Assembly: GCF_017798165.1 (NCBI RefSeq) | Contig: NZ_CP059068.1 | Location: forward strand, 1,550,001 to 1,614,000 | Length of the DNA stretch: 64,000 bases | Reading direction: 5' to 3' | From: Rhodoferax sp. AJA081-3 | GTDB taxonomy: Bacteria > Pseudomonadota > Gammaproteobacteria > Burkholderiales > Burkholderiaceae_C | Shown here: positions 15,796 to 27,442 of the stretch, piece by piece | How the letters are laid out: each line of letters opens with the position of its first letter | Numbering within the stretch: position 1 is the first letter of the stretch | Made by a program: the position numbers and the translations under genes | Notes under the pieces: model-generated | Databases searched by the model: none | What the model was told of the DNA's origin: nothing | What the model saw: the letters and a program-made list of their open reading frames with translations, nothing else

Positions 15796-16602
15796 TCAAC
15801 CATCGACGCCTGAACGCGGAAAAGCCTCTTGGTTCAGTCCTTTGGTCAGCAATTTAAGCCGTTGCCAAGCCAATACGATTGCAGGATCCTGCTCTTTGTC
15901 GAGTTGTGCACGACTGCCATGGAATGAGTTGGTGAACAGGTGGTCGCGTCGCGCATCACGAATTGCAGGCTCAAGTAGCTCCCAGGGTGGAAGGCAAAGT
16001 GCCTCACGCCGTGGCAATGAGGCAGCCATAGACAAACCGCGCGGATCAAAATCAAAAAAGGCCAATGTCGGCCGGTGATCGTTCTCGATAAGCCGAGCCG
16101 CACCATCGGTTCCAAAGGTGTGGACCATACCTCGGAACAAGCCTAAAGTCGGCCTGCCCTTAATCAGATCCGTCAGCCACAGATAGTCCTTGATCTGCAA
16201 AAACGTTTCAAGGTTTTCGCACACCAGCAGAACTTGATATTGCATCGAAATGGCACTCTGCCACGGCATGGCCAAAAACCCATCTTTCGGGGAGGACACT
16301 TCCATTCCAATGGGAAACACCGCCACCAGGTCTTGCGCTACGGCCCTAGCACCACTTTTCTCCGAGCCTCCACGCGGAGCCTCGCTTCGGGTAAACCCTC
16401 GCGGTGGCGACTCCAGACCGAAACCACGCGTAATGATCAAACTGGCTGCACGCTCAAAATCCTGGGCACGATAGGTCACCTTGGAACCCAGCACTACCCC
16501 GAGCCCCTCTTCCCGAGAGAACTGGATTGCCAAATCACTGCGCCGCTCGACGGGTCGATCGGCAACAAGTCGGCGCAAGAATTCAACTTCCTTGGTCTTC
16601 AA
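15796..16602 (-). CDS. jetD: JetD/MksG-like Toprim nuclease subunit (short form)
   Basis: A 268-residue last gene of the SMC-like operon. A Toprim core is visible: LLVCENLETF supplies the catalytic glutamate (E129) and LAFFDFDPRGL the DxD pair (D184, D186). JetD/MksG cleaves DNA handled by the JetABC SMC motor and so destroys plasmids. Known JetD proteins are often near 400 residues with an N-terminal DUF3322 domain; here only about 115 residues precede the Toprim core. The start is TTG at 16602, overlapping the jetA stop as TTGA. The function call relies on the whole operon as much as on this protein. Confidence 0.8.
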   Translation of the reverse strand: MKTKEVEFLRRLVADRPVERRSDLAIQFSREEGLGVVLGSKVTYRAQDFERAASLIITRGFGLESPPRGFTRSEAPRGGSEKSGARAVAQDLVAVFPIGMEVSSPKDGFLAMPWQSAISMQYQVLLVCENLETFLQIKDYLWLTDLIKGRPTLGLFRGMVHTFGTDGAARLIENDHRPTLAFFDFDPRGLSMAASLPRREALCLPPWELLEPAIRDARRDHLFTNSFHGSRAQLDKEQDPAIVLAWQRLKLLTKGLNQEAFPRSGVDG

Positions 16603-17843
16603 ACGGCAGCTCCTTGCCGGTGCGCGACATTAGGAATCATCTTTCTCTTGGGAAATGCACGTGCATCCCGGAATGTGTGTGCAAATCGCTCACCATCACG
16701 CGGCAAATTGTGGACCAAATGAACCTCATATTGACCTGCACGTAATGCCGCCAATGCCAACACCAGCCAAATAGATGGAGGCATGGTCTGTGCATCGACA
16801 TTGCCGTCACGCCATTCAATGAGGGACAAGCCACTTTCCGCTGTACTGACGTCACGCAGTAATCTTCCCAAGGCCTTCATCGCGGGGGTAATCGGCCTTG
16901 GTGCAGGTGGGTCAACGATTCGTGTGTATCGTTTCGGCTCTTCAGCAGGTATTGGAGGGGCTGCTCTGGAGGGCAACGCACGTGCCAACGTGGCCATCTC
17001 ATCAACCATCCCACTGTCGCTCTCCATCGGTTCGCTATGTGCGACCAGAGGCGAAAGGCACGTGGCCAACAGGAAATCTGGAATTTCGCCAGAAAAATCC
17101 ACTTCGAATCCGCGCCATCCGGGTTGCTGACGCAGCAGCATGTCAGTTCGGGCCAGCAACTTTAGATCTTGCTCCACTACTCTTAAACGGTAGATCTCAT
17201 TGCGTAGGAACGTCTGCATGTCCGACAGTCCATGCTGCCAGGACATCATGTTGGTCAGCAACTGACGGCGAATGAAACGTGCCAGGTCATCTCGACCCCG
17301 GATGCTGGCCTCGCGCTCGACCCGTTCAGCCTCACGCGACAGACGCTGCACGTCGCCACTGAGGGCACTGGTCTGTTTTTGGTAGAAACGGTTTTGACTC
17401 TTCTTCGCGTCCAGGGAACGCACATTGCCGTAGCGCGTGCTCATGAGAATTTGCAGCTGCAGCATATTGCGATTCATCGTGTCGCCTATGTCGAGCACCG
17501 TGGTCTGCAATTCATCAATCATGCCGACAACCGACTCACGATCGCCACGCAGAAGCTCAACCTCATCCCAGAGCGATTTCAAAAGCGTAATCTTGGCTCC
17601 AATGTCTGCCAGGCTTTGAAATGCCGGAAATAGTTGAAGGTGATCCTGCAAGTATTCACGCAACCTGGGATGCAAACGGTAACCGTCGTCGCCTACCGGT
17701 CGCAAGGCCCCGACTTGGCGCAAGGCAAGAATCTCGGCGTGTGATACATCGTCGCCAACCACAACCACACCGGCCAAGGCCTGTGCCACTAAGTCGGCAT
17801 GGCGACTCAATGTCTGCAGGACGTCCTTGATCGGCGTGCTCAT
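16599..17843 (-). CDS. jetA: JetA/MukF/MksF-like kleisin subunit
   Basis: A 414-residue protein in the kleisin position of the SMC operon. An N-terminal winged-helix region (about 1-90, EILALRQVGALRPVGDDGYRL) is followed by a long helical middle (about 90-260) and a C-terminal domain after a Pro-rich linker (about 300-330). Sequence similarity to named families is weak, so assignment rests on size, helical content and the place between jetB and jetD. It overlaps jetB and jetD by 4 bases each. Kleisins bridge SMC heads. Confidence 0.78.
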   Translation of the reverse strand: MSTPIKDVLQTLSRHADLVAQALAGVVVVGDDVSHAEILALRQVGALRPVGDDGYRLHPRLREYLQDHLQLFPAFQSLADIGAKITLLKSLWDEVELLRGDRESVVGMIDELQTTVLDIGDTMNRNMLQLQILMSTRYGNVRSLDAKKSQNRFYQKQTSALSGDVQRLSREAERVEREASIRGRDDLARFIRRQLLTNMMSWQHGLSDMQTFLRNEIYRLRVVEQDLKLLARTDMLLRQQPGWRGFEVDFSGEIPDFLLATCLSPLVAHSEPMESDSGMVDEMATLARALPSRAAPPIPAEEPKRYTRIVDPPAPRPITPAMKALGRLLRDVSTAESGLSLIEWRDGNVDAQTMPPSIWLVLALAALRAGQYEVHLVHNLPRDGERFAHTFRDARAFPKRKMIPNVAHRQGAAV

Positions 17844-18508
17844 GGGGATTGCAGCCCACTGCGGTCACCGTCTGGAACATCCAGTCTGAGCTGGGTATCA
17901 ATCGAATCAACCACCCCATCATCTGACAACAGCGGCGTATTCTCATTGATGAAATTGAGTAACTGGTAAAGGTACTGAACCTTCCCCGTCACCTGATAGC
18001 CCTTGCTGGCAGCGTTGGTCTCCGCGATATAACCAGCTTTAACCAGCTGCTCCAGTACTCGCCTCACTCTGTCGATGGAAGAGTCAGTTGTTCGAGAACC
18101 ACTGATCTCCCGCATTTCGTTCAGGGTTCTCTCCAGCCGAGAGTTGGCGCGCACTGCTTCGCTGATTTCCGACTCCCAGATCATGTCCCCAGGGTGAATG
18201 TGTGGGTCACGCCCTTGAGTCTCGCGCAGTACTTCAAGAAAATGAACAATCGGATCCAGCTTGGTACGGACCGCGCGCATTTCTTCTCGCAAACCGGATC
18301 GCATCTCGTTCGTCACGATGGAATGCGCCATAAAAAATGCACCATCCTCGCCAAGACGGGCAAGTCGATATCCGATTAGCCCCAACCATTCCTCGGCCTG
18401 ACGCTTCCCACCCGCTTCCTGGAGAGTTTCAAATTCATCGGGGTAGTGATATGCGCAAACAAAGCAGCCCTCAGCAAGGCGCTTGAGAGCGGATTCAATT
18501 CTCGACAT
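17840..18508 (-). CDS. jetB: JetB/MukE/MksE-like subunit
   Basis: A 222-residue protein matching the MukE-like (KITE) subunit in size and position. The start MSRIESALKRLAEG at 18508 has a GGAGGAG ribosome site and overlaps the jetC stop by 14 bases. The second half has a winged-helix-like segment (SIDRVRRVLEQLVKAGYI) and YQVTGKVQYLYQLLNFI. KITE dimers bind the kleisin linker and DNA in MukBEF-type complexes. Direct homology is inferred, not proven. Confidence 0.78.
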   Translation of the reverse strand: MSRIESALKRLAEGCFVCAYHYPDEFETLQEAGGKRQAEEWLGLIGYRLARLGEDGAFFMAHSIVTNEMRSGLREEMRAVRTKLDPIVHFLEVLRETQGRDPHIHPGDMIWESEISEAVRANSRLERTLNEMREISGSRTTDSSIDRVRRVLEQLVKAGYIAETNAASKGYQVTGKVQYLYQLLNFINENTPLLSDDGVVDSIDTQLRLDVPDGDRSGLQSP

Positions 18509-21500
18509 AGAAATCCTCCTCCGCATTGATACGTGTGGTTGCAATAGCCCCCGTGTTCTCGAAATAGCTTAGCCGACTGAATTGCCTAGCAAGTGCTGGA
18601 TCCACGCTTGGCGAAGCACTGATTACGTCGATCTGATGGTCATTGAGCGTCTGCATAAATGACGCAAGATTGCCAGCATCAAACCGCCCGACCTCGTCAG
18701 TCACCCAAGTCAGTCGTACGCCGGAGTCAGTACCCCGTATCATTTGGACGAAGCCCATCAGGAACATTGCAGTGATTAGCGCCGTATTGCCATTGGACGA
18801 AACAGCTTGGAACTCCTCTTGGTTGGTGATGCGACGAGCCTGACCGTTTTCCACCAGCGAGCACTCCAGCCGAACATGTTCGCTGAGATTAACCTGCACC
18901 CGACCATCGGCTGGCAAGATGTCCTTGAACTGACGAACCAACATCACGTCATCAACGGTCGGCAGCTCGCGCTCCTGAATGGAATGTGTGCGCCAGCTGG
19001 AATGTCGACTCAAAGACACATCGCGCATCTTGCGCAGCACATTGAGATATTCAATTTGATTCACACCAGACTTTACAGTGACCGACAAATCGCGAAAGCG
19101 TTCAAATTTGGCGGTGTCGGACAGGGCCTTCTGAAGCTGGGTGTTGAAAGTCTGAATGCGCCGGTCAAAAAGGTCCAAATCACCGACAAAGGTGCTGGCC
19201 AGATCCATAAATCCGACCATTTCCTTATTGAGCTGATCAATGTACGGGCCACATTCCATGGGTTCGAACCAGTCAATCAGTACACGAGCCTTTTCACAAA
19301 ACCATTCGTGCTCGTGCAACGTTTGCTCATCAGGTAACTCCTTCTCACGCAACTCAACCCACTGCTGGACGCCGCCAGCCTTACTGAGCATCAAGTTGCG
19401 CAAGGCACGTGATTTCGCTTGGAGGTCCAGCGCATCAACCCTGAGGCTCTCTCGCAGTCCTTCAATCTTTTCCTTGAGCGTTTCAACACTCCAATCAACA
19501 TGCAACTTGGAAGGAACATATGCGTCGAACATTGCCAAGGGCCCGTCGCGCAGCGATTTCAAGGACGTGAGTTCCTGCTCCCTCTTCTGTATGCCAGTAT
19601 CCATTCGCTGAAACTCCAGGCGTGCGTCGGTCTGCAAATTTGTGAGGGACCGCCCATGCTCAAGGCGCACGCTCTTTTCTTTATCCAAACGTTCTTTCGC
19701 CTCTTGTGCCTCGCGCCGCCAGGTTGGCAACAATGGCTCTATCTCTACACGAAACTTGCGCCATAAAGTTACCTCATGGCGATTGGAGGCAATTGAATTT
19801 AAGAGCCCGCCCAGGTGGCTTATTTCACTTTCCAAAGAAGCTACACGTTGCGGGTCGATGCCAAGCCCCGCGAGTTCACGTGCAATGTCAGCTTCCAGGG
19901 CCATCTGCTGGTCTTTTCTGCGCTGCTCCGCCCCCAGTTGTTCCCCATCGAGTCGCTGCGTTGCCTCGTTGTACTCGTCCCGCAAGCGGTCTCTGCGTGC
20001 CGTGTAATCGGCCTTTAGACTGGTCAAACGACTTGCTGCTTCTTCGTTCAACTTTCGACCTTCTTCTGCCAAGTCATGCAGTTGTCGACGAACGCTGGCC
20101 AGTTTCCTCTCTGCGCCAGTCTTACAGGCCAACTCCTCCTGAAGGACTACATTTTCGGCTCGTGTAACGTTGGTCTCAGTGTTTCCCATCGCAGCATCGG
20201 CCAACGCCAAAGTCGCCTCGGCCTGTTCTCGCAGACTTTTGGCAGCAACAAGAGCCTTCGCTGCTTTCTTGGCATTGTCTTGTGCTTCGGTCTGCAAGCG
20301 CGTTGCCTCAACACGCCCGGCTTGTGCCTTTGCTATTTGCTCTCGCAAATCCTTCATATCAACCCAGGACGGCACATCCAGTTCGGACACCCGCAAGGAA
20401 ATGCCACCAACGTCGGCATGTTCTGCTTGCCGCGCATCGCCAGAGTCATTTACGACAATATGCGGAGCAAGATCTTGCCGACTGAGCAATGCGGGATCAA
20501 TGACTTTGGCTGTATCTGACCAAAGCTGAGGATCAACGCCTCGGAAAAATGCCAGCAAGGATCCAGGGGCAGGATCCAGTTTCGCGTTTAAATTTTCTAT
20601 TTCAGCGTCAATGATCTGAATTTGCTGACCATACGACGTAAGCCGATCAGTGGCCTGCTTAGATTCAAACTGACAAGTACGCTCGGCGGCTTGAGCAGCG
20701 AGAAGTCCTTTACCGGCGACCCCATGCTCTGATCGGATTCTGCCTACCTCGGATCGTGCAGCGCATAAATCAGCCAACGATTGGCTACTGGCCGCAGGGC
20801 GCTTAATGGTTACACCCAGCTCTCCGACCTGAACATTTAGGCCATCAATTTCAACGGGGATTTGAATGAGGCGCGCTGGCTTCTGCAGTGACTCTTCGTC
20901 TTTATTCTGCTGAGTCTCCAGGCTTTTTGACATGGTCGACAGCTGCTCGACCTCAGACTGGCGCGCCGTACTGATTCGCCCGTGCTCCTTGGTGTATTCA
21001 GTCTCAATTTCCTGGTTCCGTGCGACCTTGCGCGTCGCCACGTCTCCACCAGCTTTGTTCAACTCAGCTAGCTCCGCTTCTTTCGAAACTTTGGTTGATT
21101 TGTGACTCGCCTCTGACGCTTCCTGATCGGCAAGGCTCTCCACATTGATTTTGGCGAAATACTCGATGCGAGATACAGCTGTAGCGACCCTGGAACTTGC
21201 AACTGAAGCAGCATCTTCAAGAGGCGGAATCGAGAGGTCTAGCTGAGCGATAGCCTCCTCTATGCCTTCCGCTTGAGCGGTAACTTCCTCAGTGCGCTGC
21301 TCTTTGCGCTTGACCAATTCGTGATGCTCTTTCTCGACCTGGCTGATCGCCGCCTTTACTGCCAATTTCAGCGCACTGAGTTCTAGGTGAAGTCCTTTGA
21401 CTCGGTCGGCTTTCGCCTTGAGCTTTTGCGCTTCCGGTACTGCCTTGGATACAGCGACCATATGGTCATGTGCTTCCAGCCACTGAGAGACATCATTGCG

Positions 21501-22205
21501 ACTTTTCTTGAGTTCACGCCGACTTTGCGCCGGGTTTGCCACGTCGCCCTGCAAATCGGATACGCGCTCAATCACGATATTCTGCAAATCCCGAAAATTG
21601 ATTTTTTCGTTAGCCATGGCGGCGGCGATTTGTTCCAAGTTTGTCAGGGGCTTGGGCCCCAATGAATGTACCGCCGCAAGACGCCGCAAGTCTGCTCCTT
21701 CCTTGGTGGAAAGACGCTCATTGAGAATCACACTTCGATACTGATTGAGCATCAGTTTGCGCGTGACCTCGTACCCCATTTCCTCAACACGCCGAGGATA
21801 TTCATCCCGCAATACAAACTGGTTGTTTTCGTCGTAGAAGAAGTCCTCACGGAATCCTGCATGGATGATCCGAAATTCCGGAGCGTCGGCATTGCTTTGA
21901 CAATGCATCACAACGCAACGCAGATCATTCGCAGTCTCACGTTCGTATTCATAGACCACGCAGCTGCTCGGATCCGGCAGCAGGTAGGCAATTAGTGAAT
22001 CACGTCCACTTCCGCGCAGAATTTGAGAGGTGGTCGCTCCATAGAAAACGGGTAAGAGGCGCAAAAACGTTGTCTTACCAACACCGTTTTCGCCGATAGC
22101 CAGCACTCCACCACGAGGATCAAGCTCTGCGACACGACCAGTAGGTAGTCGTGTGATGGAATTTTTAATATTGATGGCGACGATGCGCCGCAATTGGTAT
22201 GGCAC
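18495..22205 (-). CDS. jetC: JetC/MukB/MksB-like SMC ATPase
   Basis: A 1236-residue SMC-type motor. Walker A is GENGVGKTT (residues 38-46). Long coiled-coil arms of Glu/Lys/Ala/Leu heptads (about 240-420 and 620-900) flank a less coiled middle (about 420-620), the expected hinge. The C-terminal head has SSNGNTAL in the ABC signature position and Walker B WVTDEVGRFD (D1170-E1171). Such SMC complexes extrude plasmid loops and deliver them to the Toprim nuclease. The start is GTG after AGGGGG. It leads the operon, unlike the usual jetA-jetB-jetC-jetD order. Confidence 0.9.
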   Translation of the reverse strand: MPYQLRRIVAINIKNSITRLPTGRVAELDPRGGVLAIGENGVGKTTFLRLLPVFYGATTSQILRGSGRDSLIAYLLPDPSSCVVYEYERETANDLRCVVMHCQSNADAPEFRIIHAGFREDFFYDENNQFVLRDEYPRRVEEMGYEVTRKLMLNQYRSVILNERLSTKEGADLRRLAAVHSLGPKPLTNLEQIAAAMANEKINFRDLQNIVIERVSDLQGDVANPAQSRRELKKSRNDVSQWLEAHDHMVAVSKAVPEAQKLKAKADRVKGLHLELSALKLAVKAAISQVEKEHHELVKRKEQRTEEVTAQAEGIEEAIAQLDLSIPPLEDAASVASSRVATAVSRIEYFAKINVESLADQEASEASHKSTKVSKEAELAELNKAGGDVATRKVARNQEIETEYTKEHGRISTARQSEVEQLSTMSKSLETQQNKDEESLQKPARLIQIPVEIDGLNVQVGELGVTIKRPAASSQSLADLCAARSEVGRIRSEHGVAGKGLLAAQAAERTCQFESKQATDRLTSYGQQIQIIDAEIENLNAKLDPAPGSLLAFFRGVDPQLWSDTAKVIDPALLSRQDLAPHIVVNDSGDARQAEHADVGGISLRVSELDVPSWVDMKDLREQIAKAQAGRVEATRLQTEAQDNAKKAAKALVAAKSLREQAEATLALADAAMGNTETNVTRAENVVLQEELACKTGAERKLASVRRQLHDLAEEGRKLNEEAASRLTSLKADYTARRDRLRDEYNEATQRLDGEQLGAEQRRKDQQMALEADIARELAGLGIDPQRVASLESEISHLGGLLNSIASNRHEVTLWRKFRVEIEPLLPTWRREAQEAKERLDKEKSVRLEHGRSLTNLQTDARLEFQRMDTGIQKREQELTSLKSLRDGPLAMFDAYVPSKLHVDWSVETLKEKIEGLRESLRVDALDLQAKSRALRNLMLSKAGGVQQWVELREKELPDEQTLHEHEWFCEKARVLIDWFEPMECGPYIDQLNKEMVGFMDLASTFVGDLDLFDRRIQTFNTQLQKALSDTAKFERFRDLSVTVKSGVNQIEYLNVLRKMRDVSLSRHSSWRTHSIQERELPTVDDVMLVRQFKDILPADGRVQVNLSEHVRLECSLVENGQARRITNQEEFQAVSSNGNTALITAMFLMGFVQMIRGTDSGVRLTWVTDEVGRFDAGNLASFMQTLNDHQIDVISASPSVDPALARQFSRLSYFENTGAIATTRINAEEDFYVEN

Positions 22206-22414
22206 GGTACCCCCTAGTAGTTTTATTCGCTATCAACCTGTCGGCCGCCACTCCGTACCGTGGCAAAGTCACCCAAGGAAATCACATTGACTCAAACGCA
22301 TTCGAAAGCAGGATTGCACTCAATATATCATCAAATTGATGATATTAACGTTAAATATTTAGCCTATACAATGACTGTTTTAAATCTCCATAGTAGTCAA
22401 CTTAAGATTAGGCC
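22206..22414 (+). promoter_or_regulatory. Divergent promoter region of jet operon and WYL regulator
   Basis: About 200 AT-rich bases separate the start of jetC (minus) from the WYL gene (plus). The centre holds a perfect palindrome (22325-22345) and a 10-bp TTAACGTTAA palindrome (22345-22354), making this the likely control point for both defence operons. Confidence 0.75.
22325..22345 (+). promoter_or_regulatory. Perfect palindromic operator
   Basis: ATATCATCAA (22325-22334) and TTGATGATAT (22336-22345) are perfect inverted arms with a single central base. WYL regulators of the BrxR/CapW type bind such palindromes in the promoters of defence islands. The site lies midway between the two divergent starts. 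Confidence 0.75.
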
Positions 22415-23335
22415 ATGGTACATATGCATCCCCAAAGGGCTGAGAGTTTGAGTCACGGCCAGCGAGAACGACTGGCCTACATCGACTTTCGCCTTTACTT
22501 TCTGGGCGAAATTGGCCGCCCTGATCTGGCGAACCGTTTTGGCGTCGCCCCTGCGGGAGCTACACGGGATCTGGCGCTCTATAGAGAGATCGCTCCACAA
22601 AACATCGAGTTCGACGGCAGCGGAAAGATCTATCGCATTGGCAAGGGCTTCGCGCCGATCTTTGTCCATACCTCTCAGCGAGTCCTGTCGGCACTTGCAT
22701 TTGGTTTTGGCGATGGCGTTAGTGGAGATTCACAACCTCTGCTACCTTGTGAATCGCCTGCGGTCTTGAGCAGCCCAAAGATGGAAGTTCTGGCTCCGAT
22801 TTGCCGAGCCATTCACGCCAAACGCCCTGTGGCAATCCGCTACCACTCAATGAGCAGCGGCGGGTCGGAGCGTGTAATCGTGCCCTTTGCTTTGGTCGAC
22901 ACCGGCTTGCGCTGGCATGTTCGGGCGTTTGATCGCAAGAGTAGCGAGTTCCGCGACTTCGTCGTCACCCGCATTGAAGTTCCGACCTTGCTCGATGAAG
23001 AACCCAAGGCGAGCGAGCGGCCGGACAACGACATTCAGTGGACGCGGATCGTGGAGTTGGACTTTGTACCCCACCCACGCCTGAGTCATCCTGAAATCAT
23101 CAAGATGGATTACGGGATGAAGGATGGTTCGATACGGATGCGCGTTCGCGCGGCGGTAGCTGGCTACATGCTGCTGCGATGGAGCGTGGATGCGTCTCCA
23201 GACCACAGCTTGACAGAAGAACAATACCGCCTCTGGCTGCGTGACCCGCTGGCCCTTTATGGCGTCGAGAACGCAAAGCTGGCACCGGGATATCGATCGC
23301 CAGGCACACAAAAAGTCTTAGGCAAGGCTGACTGA
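22415..23335 (+). CDS. WYL-domain transcriptional regulator (BrxR/CapW-like)
   Basis: A 306-residue regulator with an N-terminal winged helix (about 15-70, [19 protein letters not shown] then [11 protein letters not shown]), a WYL domain (about 125-215) with [19 protein letters not shown] and [11 protein letters not shown], and a C-terminal extension (about 220-300). This is the architecture of BrxR/CapW, dimeric repressors that guard BREX, CBASS and other defence islands and are thought to sense nucleic-acid signals of infection. It is divergent from jetC, 46 bases ahead of hsdM and next to a perfect palindrome. The ATG at 22424 is an alternative start. Confidence 0.88.
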   Translation: MVHMHPQRAESLSHGQRERLAYIDFRLYFLGEIGRPDLANRFGVAPAGATRDLALYREIAPQNIEFDGSGKIYRIGKGFAPIFVHTSQRVLSALAFGFGDGVSGDSQPLLPCESPAVLSSPKMEVLAPICRAIHAKRPVAIRYHSMSSGGSERVIVPFALVDTGLRWHVRAFDRKSSEFRDFVVTRIEVPTLLDEEPKASERPDNDIQWTRIVELDFVPHPRLSHPEIIKMDYGMKDGSIRMRVRAAVAGYMLLRWSVDASPDHSLTEEQYRLWLRDPLALYGVENAKLAPGYRSPGTQKVLGKAD

Positions 23336-23381
23336 TGAGCCGCGCCGACACAGAACAACCAAATTTGACTGGATTTCCTAC

Positions 23382-26103
<2,722 letters not shown>

Positions 26104-26123
<20 letters not shown>

Positions 26124-27426
26124 ATCAGTAATTGATATCCCAAATGAAGCCGGATGGCCGGAACGAACTCTAGAACGTATGTGCTCGACCCTTTCGAGGG
26201 GAACAGCACCTGTTTATGTCGAGCATAGCGATGTGCTAGCAATTGGCCAACGGTGTGTTACCGCACTTGGATTTGATCCGTCCTTTGCGAGGCCGCATTC
26301 AGCTCGTGCGATGCGAAATGTTCTGAAACCAGAAGTTGGCGATGTTCTTCTCAACTCCACAGGTACTGGAACGATTGGCCGCTCCTGCGTCTTTGACAGT
26401 TCGAAGGTCTTCATTGTTGACGGCCACGTTACGTTGTTGCGCTCGGTACCTGATCAATTTCGAGGCGAATGGCTTGATGCAGTCCTGAGATCGTCTTGGT
26501 CCCAAAATCACCTCGAGCGGTTTTGCTACGCTGGTTCAACCAATCAAGTGGAGTTAAGTCGAACGGAACTCGCTGCGACTTCGCTTCCTGTTCCAAGTAT
26601 TAATGAACAAAATGACTTCGTAAGAATATTCAATACCCTTGACGGTGCAATCCGAAAAACGGAAGCCATCGTCGGAAAGCTGAAGCAGGTGAAGCAAGGC
26701 TTGCTGCATGACCTGTTAACGCGTGGAGTGGATGCGAACGGGGAAATGCGCCCTACCAAGGATCAGGCGCCACATCTCTACCAAGAATCCAGATTGGGCT
26801 GGATACCAAAGGACTGGACTCTGCGATCCGTTGCCTCACTTGGTGAAATTAGGTCTGGAAGTACGCCCTCTCGCGGGAAGGCCCATCGCTACTTTCATCC
26901 CGAAGGAACGCCTTGGGTGAAAACTCTTGATCTGAATGAAGATGTCATCCGAAAGACGGATGAATGCATCACAGTCGCGGCACTACGGGAGAGTTCCTGC
27001 TCAGTACTGCCAGTAGATTCGGTATTGATTGCAATGTACGGCGGCTGGGAACAAATTGGACGAACTGCAATTCTGGGCGTTCCTGCCGCGACAAATCAGG
27101 CTCTCAGTGCTTTGACGATCAGCGACCCTGACGCCGTGCCGGAGTACGTGCTAAGGGCACTTCAGCATGGAAGACCCAGATGGAAGCGGGTTGCAGCCAG
27201 CACACGGAAAGATCCAAATATCACAAAGGCAGACGTCGAGACGTTTGAACTGGCGATGCCGTCTACCAAAGATGAGCAGGACGCGATCGTGACGCGATTC
27301 CGCGCCTTGTTGACCAGGTTTGCGATTGAAGAAGTGGAGCTTCACAAGCGACACGAAGAAAAAACCGGTGTCATTGATGACCTCCTCACCGGCCGCGTCC
27401 GAGTCACCCCGCTGCTGGCGCAATAA
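26104..27426 (+). CDS. hsdS: Type I specificity subunit HsdS
   Basis: A 440-residue DNA-recognition subunit with two target recognition domains. The first ends with the conserved helix [20 protein letters not shown] and a coiled segment ([20 protein letters not shown]). The second begins at [20 protein letters not shown] and ends with [17 protein letters not shown] and [16 protein letters not shown]. The two-fold layout predicts a bipartite target. The ATG at 26104 follows CAGGAG; 26116 is possible. The TRD sequences are unique enough that the target cannot be stated. Confidence 0.94.
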
Positions 27427-27442
27427 GAAGAAGGACTTGACC

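Noticed and set aside
15796..16602. JetD as a broken pseudogene
   Set aside because: It is short, but the frame is intact, translationally coupled to jetA, and both Toprim acidic motifs are present.
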